From: Pseudomonas sp. 8AS
GTDB taxonomy: Bacteria > Pseudomonadota > Gammaproteobacteria > Pseudomonadales > Pseudomonadaceae
Length of the DNA: 64,000 nucleotides
Direction of reading: 5' to 3'
Assembly: GCF_902506505.1 (NCBI RefSeq)
Contig: NZ_LR733406.1
Coordinates: 3,241,679-3,305,678, forward strand
Notes under the pieces: generated by a model
What the model was told of the DNA's origin: nothing
Databases searched by the model: none
The model's input: the letters and a program-made list of their open reading frames with translations, nothing else
Shown here: positions 1 to 12,145 of the stretch, one piece after another
Layout of the letters: every line of letters begins with the position of its first letter
Position numbering within the stretch: position 1 is the stretch's first letter
Position numbers and translations under genes: made by a program

Positions 1-724
1 AATGCCCCGCCTCGCCGCCTTCGAAATACAGGTGGGCGAGGAACAGATGCTCGAACAGCCAGCGGCCGACCAGCGCCTCGCGGGCACCCGCCGCGTTGAG
101 CAGGTTCTCCCACGCGGCGATCTGCTGCTGCTCGGCCGCAGAAGGCTGCAGCGCCTGCTCATCCACCGGCGCGCCCTGTTTCAGCCACTGCTGCAGGGTG
201 GCGTATTCGCCGTCGCTGAGACCCGCCACGGCGAACGGCATGCCGGCATGGGCGAATTGCTTCTGGTAGGCGGCGAACTCGCCCGGCAGCGGGCACTGGT
301 TGTCGCGGCCGATGGAGATATCCAGCTCGGCCGGCAGCTTGGCATTCGGCGTGGGCGGGTTGCTACGGCCCAGCTCCAGCATGCGCGCCATCAGTGCGGC
401 CTGGCCGCCCTGGGCATCCAGCACCGACTCGAAGCCCTTGCTGCGCCAGGCCGCTTCGCCATGTGCATCGAAGTACAGGCGGGTGGTGGCCTGCGCCTTG
501 GTCCGCCCACCGTCATACACCGGCAGCTTGCTCGCCCCGCGCAGCACACCCTCGCCGCTGCCCAGATTGAGCTGGCACGGCGCGTCGTAGCAGGCGTGGC
601 AGGCCACGCACTTCTGCGTGAGGATCGGCTGGATATCGCGGCTGTAGGACACCGCCTGGCTGGCGCCGGCAGGGCCGGCCAGGATGAAAGCGAAGAAAAG
701 TGCAGCAAGTCCCTGGCGCGACAT
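1..724 (-). CDS. cti: Fatty acid cis/trans isomerase, N-terminal part (runs off the left edge)
   Basis: Cti is a periplasmic heme enzyme that converts cis-unsaturated membrane fatty acids to trans under solvent or heat stress. About 241 codons are present here and the C-terminus lies outside the window. The start ATG (722-724) opens a signal peptide (MSRQGLAALFFAFILAGPAG). It is followed by a c-type heme motif CVACH and a Cys-rich stretch CVACHACYDAPCQLNLGSGE, then VYDGGRTKAQATTRL, all typical of Cti. The gene is divergent from metH across 161 bp; the cti/metH pairing is familiar from other pseudomonads. Family identity is confident; enzyme activity is inferred from similarity by eye. Confidence 0.88.
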   Translation of the reverse strand, partial: MSRQGLAALFFAFILAGPAGASQAVSYSRDIQPILTQKCVACHACYDAPCQLNLGSGEGVLRGASKLPVYDGGRTKAQATTRLYFDAHGEAAWRSKGFESVLDAQGGQAALMARMLELGRSNPPTPNAKLPAELDISIGRDNQCPLPGEFAAYQKQFAHAGMPFAVAGLSDGEYATLQQWLKQGAPVDEQALQPSAAEQQQIAAWENLLNAAGAREALVGRWLFEHLFLAHLYFEGGEAGH

Positions 725-885
725 AAGCCTGTCCTGTGTGTGCGGATGGCGATTCTAGCGCCACCAGCCTGGCAAAGAGAGCCTTTAACATGAGCAAAAT
801 TCATGAGAATGCTCAACGTGCGGAAAAACCATGCAGCTTTGCTATCATCGCCGCCTCTGTTTCCGCTCTCTCCAGGTAGTTCCCC

Positions 886-4596
<3,711 letters not shown>

Positions 4597-4603
4597 CGGC
4601 ACA

Positions 4604-4628
4604 GGGGCGCCATGCGCCCCTTCCCTTT
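4604..4628 (+). terminator. Hairpin between metH and pnuC, possible terminator or attenuator
   Basis: A perfect 7-bp stem GGGGCGC/GCGCCCC with a CAT loop (4604-4620) is followed by TTCCCTTT. It lies 7 bp after the metH stop and abuts the pnuC ATG at 4629. It would weaken read-through into pnuC or occlude its ribosome site. The T tract is interrupted, so strong termination is uncertain. Confidence 0.5.
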
Positions 4629-5192
4629 ATGACGCCACTCGAACTCATCGCCTCCGCCCTGGGCATCACCTCCGTCTGGCTGACCGTGCGGCAGAATCCG
4701 CTGTGCTGGCCCATCGGCCTGGTGATGGTGCTGCTCTACGCCTGGTTCTTCCTCGACGCCCGCCTGTACTCGCTGGTGCTGCTGCACGGCGTGTTCGCCG
4801 CCATGCAGCTGTACGGCTGGTGGCAATGGCGCCAGGGCCTGGACGACAGCGGGCGGCGCCCGATCAGCCAGGCCAGCAGCCAGGAGGTCACCCTGGGCCT
4901 GGGCGCGGCGCTGGTCAGCGGGCTGGCTCTGGGGCTGGCCATGCAGAGCTTCACCGAAGCCGTCTACCCCTGGCCGGACGCCCTGCTCACCGCCTTCAGC
5001 CTGCTCGCCCAGTTGTGGATGGCGCTCAAGCGCTGGCAATGCTGGGTGCTGTGGATTCTGGTCGATGTGCTCTATGTCGGCTTCTTCGGCTTCCAGGGCT
5101 ACTGGCTGACCGCCGGACTCTATGCCGCCTTCACTGCTCTGGCGCTGCTCGGCCTGCGCGAATGGCGCGCCACGCGGCTGCAGACCGCATGA
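4629..5192 (+). CDS. pnuC: PnuC-family nicotinamide riboside transporter
   Basis: This is a 187-residue integral membrane protein with about seven hydrophobic segments. It carries the PnuC signature region TVRQNPLCWPIGLVMVLLYA and the Trp/Gln-rich QLYGWWQWRQG, which is typical of the family. PnuC facilitates uptake of nicotinamide riboside for NAD salvage. Its stop overlaps the ATG of the following kinase-like gene by four bases (ATGA), so the two are translationally coupled: import followed by phosphorylation, which traps the substrate. The start follows a 7-bp stem hairpin directly and no good Shine-Dalgarno is visible. Confidence 0.9.
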   Translation: MTPLELIASALGITSVWLTVRQNPLCWPIGLVMVLLYAWFFLDARLYSLVLLHGVFAAMQLYGWWQWRQGLDDSGRRPISQASSQEVTLGLGAALVSGLALGLAMQSFTEAVYPWPDALLTAFSLLAQLWMALKRWQCWVLWILVDVLYVGFFGFQGYWLTAGLYAAFTALALLGLREWRATRLQTA

Positions 5193-5710
5193 AAGTCGTG
5201 GTGCTCACCGGTCCCGAGTCGAGCGGCAAGACCTTTCTCGCCGAACGCCTGCAGCGGCACTTCGGCGGCCTGCTGGTCGGCGAGTACGTGCGCCATTTCA
5301 TCGACCAGGAGCGCCGCGACACCCGTCTGACGGATATCCCGGCCATCGCCCGCGGCCAGCTGGCCTGGGAAGATGCAGCCCGCGCCCAGAAACCTGCACT
5401 GCTGATCCTCGACACTCACCTGCTGAGCAATATCCTCTGGAGCCAGACCCTGTTCGGCGCCTGCCCGGACTGGCTCGAAGCAGAGCTGCTGCAGCGCCAT
5501 TACCACCTGCACCTGCTGCTCTCGCCGCAGGACGTGGACTGGCACGACGATGGCCAGCGCTGCCAGCCGCAACTGACCGAGCGTCAGCGCTTTCACCAGG
5601 ACTGCCGCGACTGGTTGCTGCGGCATGCACGCCCCTGGACGGAAGTCGGCGGCGACTGGCTACAGCGCGAGACTCAGGTCATCGAACAGGTACGCCGACT
5701 GCTCGGCTAA
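5189..5710 (+). CDS. NadR-like nicotinamide riboside kinase (AAA family P-loop ATPase)
   Basis: 173 residues beginning MKVVVLTGPESSGKT, with a Walker A P-loop GPESSGKT at residues 8-15. This resembles the C-terminal ribosylnicotinamide kinase domain of NadR, without the NadR regulatory or adenylyltransferase domains. LLILDTHLLSN fits the second nucleotide/substrate motif. The start codon overlaps the pnuC stop. Being coupled to a riboside transporter, it most likely phosphorylates imported nicotinamide riboside to NMN. The kinase role is inferred from motif and context. Confidence 0.82.
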   Translation: MKVVVLTGPESSGKTFLAERLQRHFGGLLVGEYVRHFIDQERRDTRLTDIPAIARGQLAWEDAARAQKPALLILDTHLLSNILWSQTLFGACPDWLEAELLQRHYHLHLLLSPQDVDWHDDGQRCQPQLTERQRFHQDCRDWLLRHARPWTEVGGDWLQRETQVIEQVRRLLG

Positions 5711-5761
5711 AACTGCGAACACCGGCCCCAGCAGCCGTTCAGCTCGCTGCATCACAACGTA

Positions 5762-6367
5762 TCAGCGGCGCCCCCGCACCACCCCCATCCGCGCGCGAAT
5801 GCGCGACAACGCCACATTGGTGATGCCCAGATAGCTCGCCACATGGTGCAGCGGGATGCGCTCGGCCAGCTCGCCGCGCTGTTCGAGGAAGGCCCGATAG
5901 CGGGCCTCGGCGTCCAGCAACAGGAGCTCGGCCTCGCGCTGGGCGCTACGGGCCAGCACGGCGCGAATGGCGTCGCTGAGCAGCTCCTGCACCAACGGCA
6001 GTTCGGCCTGCCACAGGCGCAGCTCGGCATAGCCCAGCTCCAGCACCTGGGTCGGCTCCAGGGCGAAGATATCCACCGGACTGGTCGTGGCAAAGGGCGG
6101 CGTGCCCCAGCCGACCCAGCTGCCTTCGGCATGGAAGGCGGCGTTACGCTCGACGCCCTGCGCCGACAGGTGCGCCACCCGCACCAGGCCACAGGCGACG
6201 AACCAGACCCGCTCGACCGCCTGGCCGGCCTTAAGCAAGGGCTGGCCGGCCGCGTACTCGCGGCGTGGCAGGGTCTGCCAGCGCGCGGCCAGTTGCGGAT
6301 GACGGTCGAGTTGGCCCAGCAGGTGCGGCGCACAGGCCAGGCAATCGTACAGAGAGGTGTCGCTCAT
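5762..6367 (-). CDS. Crp/Fnr-family transcriptional regulator
   Basis: 201 residues: an N-terminal cyclic-nucleotide-binding-type beta barrel (about 25-125, AGQPLLKAGQAVERVWFVACGLVRV) and a C-terminal helix-turn-helix (about 165-195, HVASYLGITNVALSRIRARMG). The N-terminus has CLAC but not the four-Cys arrangement of Fnr, so an Fe-S sensor is not supported. The effector is unknown. It is divergent from the sterol-desaturase-type gene across 71 bp, which makes that gene a plausible target. Subfamily resembles the cAMP-independent Crp-like activators common in Pseudomonas. Confidence 0.85.
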   Translation of the reverse strand: MSDTSLYDCLACAPHLLGQLDRHPQLAARWQTLPRREYAAGQPLLKAGQAVERVWFVACGLVRVAHLSAQGVERNAAFHAEGSWVGWGTPPFATTSPVDIFALEPTQVLELGYAELRLWQAELPLVQELLSDAIRAVLARSAQREAELLLLDAEARYRAFLEQRGELAERIPLHHVASYLGITNVALSRIRARMGVVRGRR

Positions 6368-6438
6368 AAACCCAGGTTAATGCAGGCGCAGGACGGGAGG
6401 CGAAAACTAGCATCACCGCACAATGGAAGACAGCTCAC

Positions 6439-7500
6439 ATGCACACTCTCCCTCCGCTCAACTGGGCCCACCTCGGCGCCCTGCTGCTGGCGGCCGGCTG
6501 GGCCGCGCTGGCACTGCAACTGAACTGGGGCAGCATGCCGCTGTTGCTCGGCGGCCTGCTGCTGGTGCTGGCCTGGTTCGCCTTCTGGGAATGGCGCTGG
6601 CCCTACCGCGAAGACTGGCGCGCGCACCCCGCGGATCGCCACCGCGACGCCCTGTTCGCCATCGCCCTGCTGGGCGCCGACGCGCTGGCCGACCTGCTGA
6701 TCCGTGGCCTGGTCATGTACCTCAACGCGCCCGGCGCCGGCCCCGCCGGCGCGCTGCCGCTATGGCTGGCGGTACCGCTGGCGGCCCTGCTCGGCGAGTT
6801 CGGCGACTACTGGCTGCACCGCCTCAAGCACCGCGGCGGCTGGTTGTGGCGCGTGCATTTCGTCCATCATCGGCCCGGCGCGCTGAATGTGACCAACAAC
6901 TTCACCACCCATCCGCTGGATCTGCTGTTGCGCAAGAGCGTGCATGTGCTGCCGCTCTGGCTGCTGGGCTTCGATCCGCTGGCCATCGCCCTGGCCGGGC
7001 TGTTCAGTCAGACCCAGTCGTTCGCCACCCACGCCAACAGCCGCGGCACCCTGGGCTGGCTGAACTACCTGATCGGCAGCGCCGAACTGCACCGCTGGCA
7101 TCACAGCGTCAACGTGGACGAGGCACTGAACTTCGGCACCGCCCTGCCGCTGTGGGACCAGCTGTTCGGCACCTTCCGCTGGCGCGGCGGCGAACCTGTT
7201 GCGCTGGGCGTAGCGGCCAGCGCCGAGCAGCCTGGCGAGCACGATTTTCGCGGCCTGCTCGGCTACCCCCTGGAGCCGCTACTGCCCAGCCTTTGCTGGG
7301 TAATGGGTCGATGTGCGCACGAAGCTCCGGGAAGGCAGGCGATCGGCAGAACTGCAGCCGATCGCCCACCCCCCCCCAGGATTACCCGCCCTAACCCGGC
7401 TGCCCCGGCTGATGCGGCCCGATGCGGTATGGGCGCATCATCTCGTTGTCTTCGTGCTCGACAATGTGGCAGTGCCAGACGAACTGGCCGGGCGTGTTGA
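6439..7500 (+). CDS. Sterol desaturase/fatty acid hydroxylase family membrane protein
   Basis: This is a membrane-bound di-iron hydroxylase-type protein with four to five hydrophobic segments and the characteristic histidine boxes HRLKH (about residue 131), HFVHH (about 144) and HRWHH (about 220). The substrate is unknown; a lipid is likely. The recognisable domain ends near residue 280 (FRGLLGYPLEPLLPS). The last 70 or so residues are low-complexity, Pro/Arg/Ala-rich, and antisense to the 3' end of the multicopper oxidase gene, overlapping it by 110 bp. A one-base shift near 7285 would give a stop at about 7290, so the true end may be earlier. Confidence 0.78.
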   Translation: MHTLPPLNWAHLGALLLAAGWAALALQLNWGSMPLLLGGLLLVLAWFAFWEWRWPYREDWRAHPADRHRDALFAIALLGADALADLLIRGLVMYLNAPGAGPAGALPLWLAVPLAALLGEFGDYWLHRLKHRGGWLWRVHFVHHRPGALNVTNNFTTHPLDLLLRKSVHVLPLWLLGFDPLAIALAGLFSQTQSFATHANSRGTLGWLNYLIGSAELHRWHHSVNVDEALNFGTALPLWDQLFGTFRWRGGEPVALGVAASAEQPGEHDFRGLLGYPLEPLLPSLCWVMGRCAHEAPGRQAIGRTAADRPPPPRITRPNPAAPADAARCGMGASSRCLRARQCGSARRTGRAC

Positions 7501-9457
7501 ACTGCGCGCGCAGGCGCGTGACCTGGCCGGGATAGGCGATGACGGTATCCTTGAAGCCGGTCTCCCAGGGCTCGGCCGGGGTCGGCAGCGAGCCGGGAGC
7601 GAGTTGGACCGTCTCGGCCTGCTCGTCGACGAAGATGTCCTGCCGATCGATGACTTCGAACACCACCTCGTGGATGTGCATCGGGTGGGCATCGCCGGTG
7701 GCGTTGTACAGCTCCCAGGCCTCGGTCGCGCCGAGGGCCGGGTTCTCGCTGACCGGCTCCATCCACAGGTGCTTGCTCCACGCGACCGGGGCCTCGGCCG
7801 GATCGCCCGCCAGGGTGCCGAGCAATGCTTCGGCTGGCGCGTCGGCGAAGAAGGCCGACATCTCCTCGAGCAGTACCAGTCGGCGGGTGAAGGTTTCCGC
7901 CGCTAGCGGCGTGATCGCCGGCAACTGCAGGAACTGTGGCGGCGTGCTCGGATCGGCCGCCACCGCCGGCACCACACGCAACTGCATGACCTGGCCGGTG
8001 GTGTCCGGGTCGGCCATATCGAAGTCGTCACCCGGTTCACCACCGCTAAAGGGTTCGTCCGGCCCGACATTGCCGAGGACGTAGTTGCCCGGCGGCACCT
8101 GGCCGAAGTCGACGATCAGGTCGGCCCGCTCCGCCAGCCCCATCAGCAGGCGGTTGCCATGGTCGGCGCTGAGGTTCACCGGCGCGGCGAGGAAGCCACC
8201 CTCGTTGCCGATCTGCCAGACCTCCACCCCGGGGATGGCATTGAAGTCGAGGATCAGGAAGCGCGACTGGCAGCCGTTCAGCATGCGCAGGCGGTAGCGC
8301 ACCTGCTCGACGGTGTGGAAGGGCCAGGTAGTGCCGTTGACCATCAGCATGTTGCCGAAGAACTCGGGGTTCCACAGCGGCGAGATGTCGCTATCCGGAA
8401 TAAAGGGGCCGGCGATGTCGTCGAAAAATGCACGGGAATCCGGGTAGAACAGCGAGCCGTCGGCGTTGAAGGAGCGATCCTGGATCGCCACGGGGATCTC
8501 GTAATAGCTCTTGTTCGGTGGGAACTTGTCGTTCGCCTTGGGCGCCGGCCCCGGCAGCAGCGCCGGGGTGCCGGAACGCGTGTCGAGTACCGCAGCGTCG
8601 CCGGCCGGGCCACCACGGACCAGGTAGAAACCGGCCGGCCCAGCGTAGACGTTCAGGCGGGTCATGCCCAGGGTGTGGTCGTGATACCAGAGGGTCGAGG
8701 CGCGGTTGGTGTTCGGGTACTGGAAGGTGGCGAAGCCCGGTCCCCAGGTCTCGCCGAACTTGGCCAGCGCCTTGCCGGCGAAGAATTCGTACCAGCTGCC
8801 TTCACGAGCGAAGTCCGCCGGAATGTTGCTGGCATCGGGCAGATACCAAGCCTCGGCATAGCCGTCGCTCTCGTCGCCGACGCCGACTGCGCCGTGCACA
8901 TGGGTGATCATCGGCACCGGCCCGGTGTAGGGCGCGGGCGTGCTACTGAAGGTCGGGCGTGTGTCGCGGCCGGCGGTGCTGCCGGGCGGGTTGGCCCAGT
9001 GCAGGGTGGGGTCGACGGGCAGCAGGTGGGGCAGGAAGTTACCGGCGGCGTCCTTGAGGTCATTGATCCACTTCACCCGCACCGGGGTGTTCCAGGTGGC
9101 CTCGATGGTCAGCGAGGGCGCATTGTGCAGCCGCAAGCCTCTCTTACTGCCGGCCGCCACGGCACCATAACCCCAGACCGTAGTGGCGGGCAGGCCGGCG
9201 GGGAGTATCTGCTGGCTGAGCTGCCTGAGCGCAATCTCGTAATAATCGACCCGCTTGCCGCCAAACTGGGTGAACAGCGCCGCCTTGGGCATCACCGGCG
9301 GAATCAGCAAAGGCGTCTGGAACTTGGGCACCACGCCGGGATCGAGGGAACCGCCGGGGATCTGGGCGATCGCCACCGGCACGCCGAAGCGGTTGACCGC
9401 GAACAGCGTAAGGACCGTGCCGCCGGTATATTTCAGGAATGTACGCCGTGTGAACAT
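7391..9457 (-). CDS. Tat-exported multicopper oxidase (CotA/bilirubin-oxidase-like)
   Basis: About 688 residues. The ATG at 9457 is chosen over the upstream ATG at 9472 because GGAGG (9466-9470) lies 8 bp before it. The N-terminus MFTRRTFLKYTGGTVLTLF is a twin-arginine signal, so the protein is exported folded. All four copper-ligand motifs are visible: THVHG, TLWYHDHTLG, HPMHIHEV near the C-terminus, and the final HCHIVEHEDNEMM, whose Cys and Met suit the type 1 copper. Likely oxidises phenols, bilirubin-like compounds or metal ions with O2; the substrate cannot be told. Transcribed alone. Confidence 0.9.
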   Translation of the reverse strand: MFTRRTFLKYTGGTVLTLFAVNRFGVPVAIAQIPGGSLDPGVVPKFQTPLLIPPVMPKAALFTQFGGKRVDYYEIALRQLSQQILPAGLPATTVWGYGAVAAGSKRGLRLHNAPSLTIEATWNTPVRVKWINDLKDAAGNFLPHLLPVDPTLHWANPPGSTAGRDTRPTFSSTPAPYTGPVPMITHVHGAVGVGDESDGYAEAWYLPDASNIPADFAREGSWYEFFAGKALAKFGETWGPGFATFQYPNTNRASTLWYHDHTLGMTRLNVYAGPAGFYLVRGGPAGDAAVLDTRSGTPALLPGPAPKANDKFPPNKSYYEIPVAIQDRSFNADGSLFYPDSRAFFDDIAGPFIPDSDISPLWNPEFFGNMLMVNGTTWPFHTVEQVRYRLRMLNGCQSRFLILDFNAIPGVEVWQIGNEGGFLAAPVNLSADHGNRLLMGLAERADLIVDFGQVPPGNYVLGNVGPDEPFSGGEPGDDFDMADPDTTGQVMQLRVVPAVAADPSTPPQFLQLPAITPLAAETFTRRLVLLEEMSAFFADAPAEALLGTLAGDPAEAPVAWSKHLWMEPVSENPALGATEAWELYNATGDAHPMHIHEVVFEVIDRQDIFVDEQAETVQLAPGSLPTPAEPWETGFKDTVIAYPGQVTRLRAQFNTPGQFVWHCHIVEHEDNEMMRPYRIGPHQPGQPG

Positions 9458-9782
9458 GATGCGAACCTCCATGCGTCAAATTGCCTGAACTGCCACTTGG
9501 ACCGTCCATCAATTCGTCGAAGGCATCCACTTTCAGGTTGCACACGACACGCTGCCGCACAACGTTCCTTGTCCTCCTTGAGCCACCGCCGTACCTGAAG
9601 ACCACCCGCATAAATGCGATGCTGTTCGAGAAATACTGCTGCATGGACCACAAATCAGCGCTGTGCGATCAATTCGCCAGCAATTGAAGCTTAGTCAGTC
9701 ATTTCGCCACTTTTTTTCCGCTGGTCGCTTCTAACCGTACACGGCACTACTTGGTTCTTGTAAACCTTCGTCAAGGAAGCCC
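9458..9782. other. Intergenic region between the multicopper oxidase and ion-channel genes
   Basis: A 325-bp divergent promoter region that is lower in GC than its surroundings. It holds the GGAGG site of the oxidase gene on the minus strand and an AAGGAAG site before the ATG at 9783 on the plus strand. I see no credible small gene, RNA or repeat in it. Confidence 0.6.
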
Positions 9783-10436
9783 ATGTCGCCCATCACCTAT
9801 ATCCGCCTTCATCCCTCTGCCGGCCTGCTGTTCGTCCAGCTGCTCGGCGTGCTGCTCTACCCCTGGATGGAAGACACCCAGATCGGCCGTGCGCTGTTCG
9901 GTGCCTTCGGCCTGGTGGTGCTGGGCCTGGCCCTGCATGTGGTCAAGCGCAGCCCGACGCAGACCTGGGTCGCCGTGTTGCTGGCCGTGCTGGTGCTGGC
10001 GCTGTCGTCGCTCGACATCCTGATGCCCAGCCCCGTACTGGAATGGCTGATCGCCATCCTGGAAGCCGCCTTCTACTTCTATGCGGCGGCCAGCCTGATC
10101 GCCTATATGAACGCGGACCAGCACGCCACCACCGACGAGCTGTACGCGGTCGGTGCGACCTTCACCCTGCTGGCCTGGGCCTTCGCCCACCTGTTCACCT
10201 TCTGCCAACTGCTGCTGCCGGGCAGCTTCACGGCGATGGTCGAGCCACAGGCGGCGCGGACCTGGATGGAACTGCTGTTCCTCAGCTTCACCACCCTCTC
10301 CGGCGTCGGCCTGGGCGATATCGTGCCGGTGACGCCCATGGCCCGCTCGCTGGTGATGATCGAGGAATTCGCCGGGGTCATGTACCTGGCGCTGGTGGTG
10401 TCACGGCTGATCGGCCTGTCAGTGATCAAGCGCTGA
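9783..10436 (+). CDS. Two-pore-type ion channel family membrane protein
   Basis: 217 residues with about six hydrophobic segments. The last third has pore architecture: a pore helix and filter-like FTTLSGVGLGDIVPVTPMAR between two membrane helices. Bacterial K+ channels have TVGYGD at this position; here the filter is GVGLGD, so the ion selectivity cannot be assumed. No RCK/TrkA cytoplasmic domain follows. It has a good AAGGAAG ribosome site and stands alone, ended by a strong bidirectional terminator. Confidence 0.8.
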   Translation: MSPITYIRLHPSAGLLFVQLLGVLLYPWMEDTQIGRALFGAFGLVVLGLALHVVKRSPTQTWVAVLLAVLVLALSSLDILMPSPVLEWLIAILEAAFYFYAAASLIAYMNADQHATTDELYAVGATFTLLAWAFAHLFTFCQLLLPGSFTAMVEPQAARTWMELLFLSFTTLSGVGLGDIVPVTPMARSLVMIEEFAGVMYLALVVSRLIGLSVIKR

Positions 10437-10453
10437 AACCTTCTCACCGGAAC

Positions 10454-10480
10454 AAAAAAGCCCGCAGATGCGGGCTTTTT
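10454..10480. terminator. Bidirectional intrinsic terminator
   Basis: AAAAAAGCCCGC-agat-GCGGGCTTTTT: a 7-bp stem with an A tract on one side and a T tract on the other. It separates the convergent ion-channel and periplasmic-protein genes and should work on both strands. Confidence 0.93.
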
Positions 10481-10498
10481 CTTGCCGGATGGGCGGGG

Positions 10499-11044
10499 TT
10501 ACTTCTTCACCTCGAAATCGCGCCCCCACAGACGGATCGACTGCACGCCCTCGACCGGCCCTTCGAAGACGAATTTCTGCCGCACGCCGGTCTTCGCCGG
10601 AATGGTCACGTCATCCGGGTTGACCAGGCCCGGCAATGGCGCACTGGAATAACCCTCCTGGTCGATGGCCAGCAGGGCGCCGGTCATGCGCAAGTTGATC
10701 AGGCGCAGCGGTTTGTCAGTGGTGTTCTTGAACCCCAGCAGGGCGTTCAGGTTGCCACCTTCGGCAGTCTCGACCTTGAGCAGCTGCACGCTGACCTGGC
10801 CATCGAGCTGCTCCAGGCTGGAGACGACGATCGAGCCATCGGCGCCCTGGGCTTCCACGCGACCTTCGGTAACGCCGTCAGACACGCCACCCAGCAGGTT
10901 CTTGCCGGCGGTAATCGCCGTGGATACGGCCGCCTTGGCGGAGTCCTTGATCGTGCTCGAATCGCTTGCCGCTTCGTCGGCGAAAGCAGCCGGCGCGGCG
11001 AGTGCAAAAGCCAAGGTAATCGCCAGCGGTGAAATCCTGTTCAT
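10499..11044 (-). CDS. Exported protein of unknown function
   Basis: 181 residues starting MNRISPLAITLAFALAAPAAFADE, a clear Sec signal peptide with AFA cleavage. The ATG at 11044 has AGGAG upstream. The mature protein has an Ala/Ser-rich helical stretch (about 25-60) and then a beta-rich domain (NALLGFKNTTDKPLRLINLRMTGALLAI) that looks like an immunoglobulin-like or DUF-type periplasmic fold. No catalytic motif is visible. Single gene, terminated by the hairpin at 10454-10480. I do not recognise a function. Confidence 0.75.
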   Translation of the reverse strand: MNRISPLAITLAFALAAPAAFADEAASDSSTIKDSAKAAVSTAITAGKNLLGGVSDGVTEGRVEAQGADGSIVVSSLEQLDGQVSVQLLKVETAEGGNLNALLGFKNTTDKPLRLINLRMTGALLAIDQEGYSSAPLPGLVNPDDVTIPAKTGVRQKFVFEGPVEGVQSIRLWGRDFEVKK

Positions 11045-11289
11045 GGTCGTACTCCTGTAATGACGAAGACTGAAAGGGCCAAAGATTGACTGCAGACTGT
11101 CGAAAAAGCGAGCCGGCAAACAAGGAATTGCCGGCTGGCTAGCGATTTCTCTGTGCGAGCCGCATCAACTGCAGCGGGCATGAGCTCGCGTCGGCGAACC
11201 CGTGCAGCCTCCTGATGCGACAGTTATCGGGGCTCAGCGGTGATCACTGCTAGGCTGCCTTCATCAGTCCACCGACACAGGAAGCCGCC

Positions 11290-12090
11290 ATGCCCAACTC
11301 CCACGCGCCCTTCGTGTTAGAAGCCGGGCACGGCCCCGCAGTGGTCTGCCTGCACGCCAATGCCAGCACCTCCAGCCAATGGCGCGACCTGAGCGAGCGC
11401 CTGGCGCCTACCCACCATGTTCTGGCACCGGATTCATACGGCTCGGGCAAAAGCCCGGACTGGCAATCGGATCGGGTCATCAGTCTGCGCGACGAAGTCG
11501 AATTCATCGAACCTGTGCTGGCCCGGGCAGGTTCCCCTTTCGTCCTGATCGGCCACTCCTACGGCGCCGCCATCGCCCTGCTGGCCGCGCTCAAGCATCC
11601 GCGCCGGGTGCGCGCCCTGGTGCTGTATGAGCCGACCCTGTTTGCCCTGATCGAGGCGCAGACGCCGCCACCCAACCGTGCCGATGGCATCCGCGCGACC
11701 GTGGCGGCAGCCAGTAGCGCCCTGGACCTGGGCCAGCCGGAACGCGCCGCCGAGTGTTTTATCGATTACTGGATGGGCGCCGGCAGCTGGGCGCACATGC
11801 CGGAGCAACGCAAACCGGCGATCGCCGCCTCCACGCGCAACGTGCGGCGCTGGGCCCATGCGTTATTGACCGAGCCCACACCACTGGCAGCCTTTGCCCA
11901 GCTCGAGATGCCGGTGCTCTATCTGCTCGGCAAGCATTCACCAGACTCGGCGCATGCCGTGGCCGAACTGCTGCTGCCGGTGTTGCCCCATGCAGAGCGG
12001 CGCCAGTTCGAGGAGCTGGGCCACATGGGGCCGGTCACCCACCCGCAGATTGTCGACAAGGCCATCGTGCGCTTTCTGCAACGGCTCTGA
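11290..12090 (+). CDS. Alpha/beta hydrolase
   Basis: 266 residues of the alpha/beta-hydrolase fold. The nucleophile elbow GHSYGA puts the catalytic Ser at residue 90; the oxyanion region is CLHANAS. The C-terminal ELGHMGPVTHP supplies the catalytic His, and an Asp is near GKHSPDS. It has no signal peptide, so it is cytoplasmic. The substrate is unknown; an ester or an activated acid is possible. A monocistronic gene convergent with the cytochrome gene. Confidence 0.85.
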   Translation: MPNSHAPFVLEAGHGPAVVCLHANASTSSQWRDLSERLAPTHHVLAPDSYGSGKSPDWQSDRVISLRDEVEFIEPVLARAGSPFVLIGHSYGAAIALLAALKHPRRVRALVLYEPTLFALIEAQTPPPNRADGIRATVAAASSALDLGQPERAAECFIDYWMGAGSWAHMPEQRKPAIAASTRNVRRWAHALLTEPTPLAAFAQLEMPVLYLLGKHSPDSAHAVAELLLPVLPHAERRQFEELGHMGPVTHPQIVDKAIVRFLQRL

Positions 12091-12145
12091 GCAATGCCGC
12101 CGAATTAGCGCAAACAGCACAGGCCAGGCAGTCACGCCCGGTGCT

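Noticed and set aside
5762-6367. Possible Fnr oxygen sensor
   Set aside because: Only a CxxC pair is near the N-terminus; the Cys pattern for a [4Fe-4S] cluster is missing.
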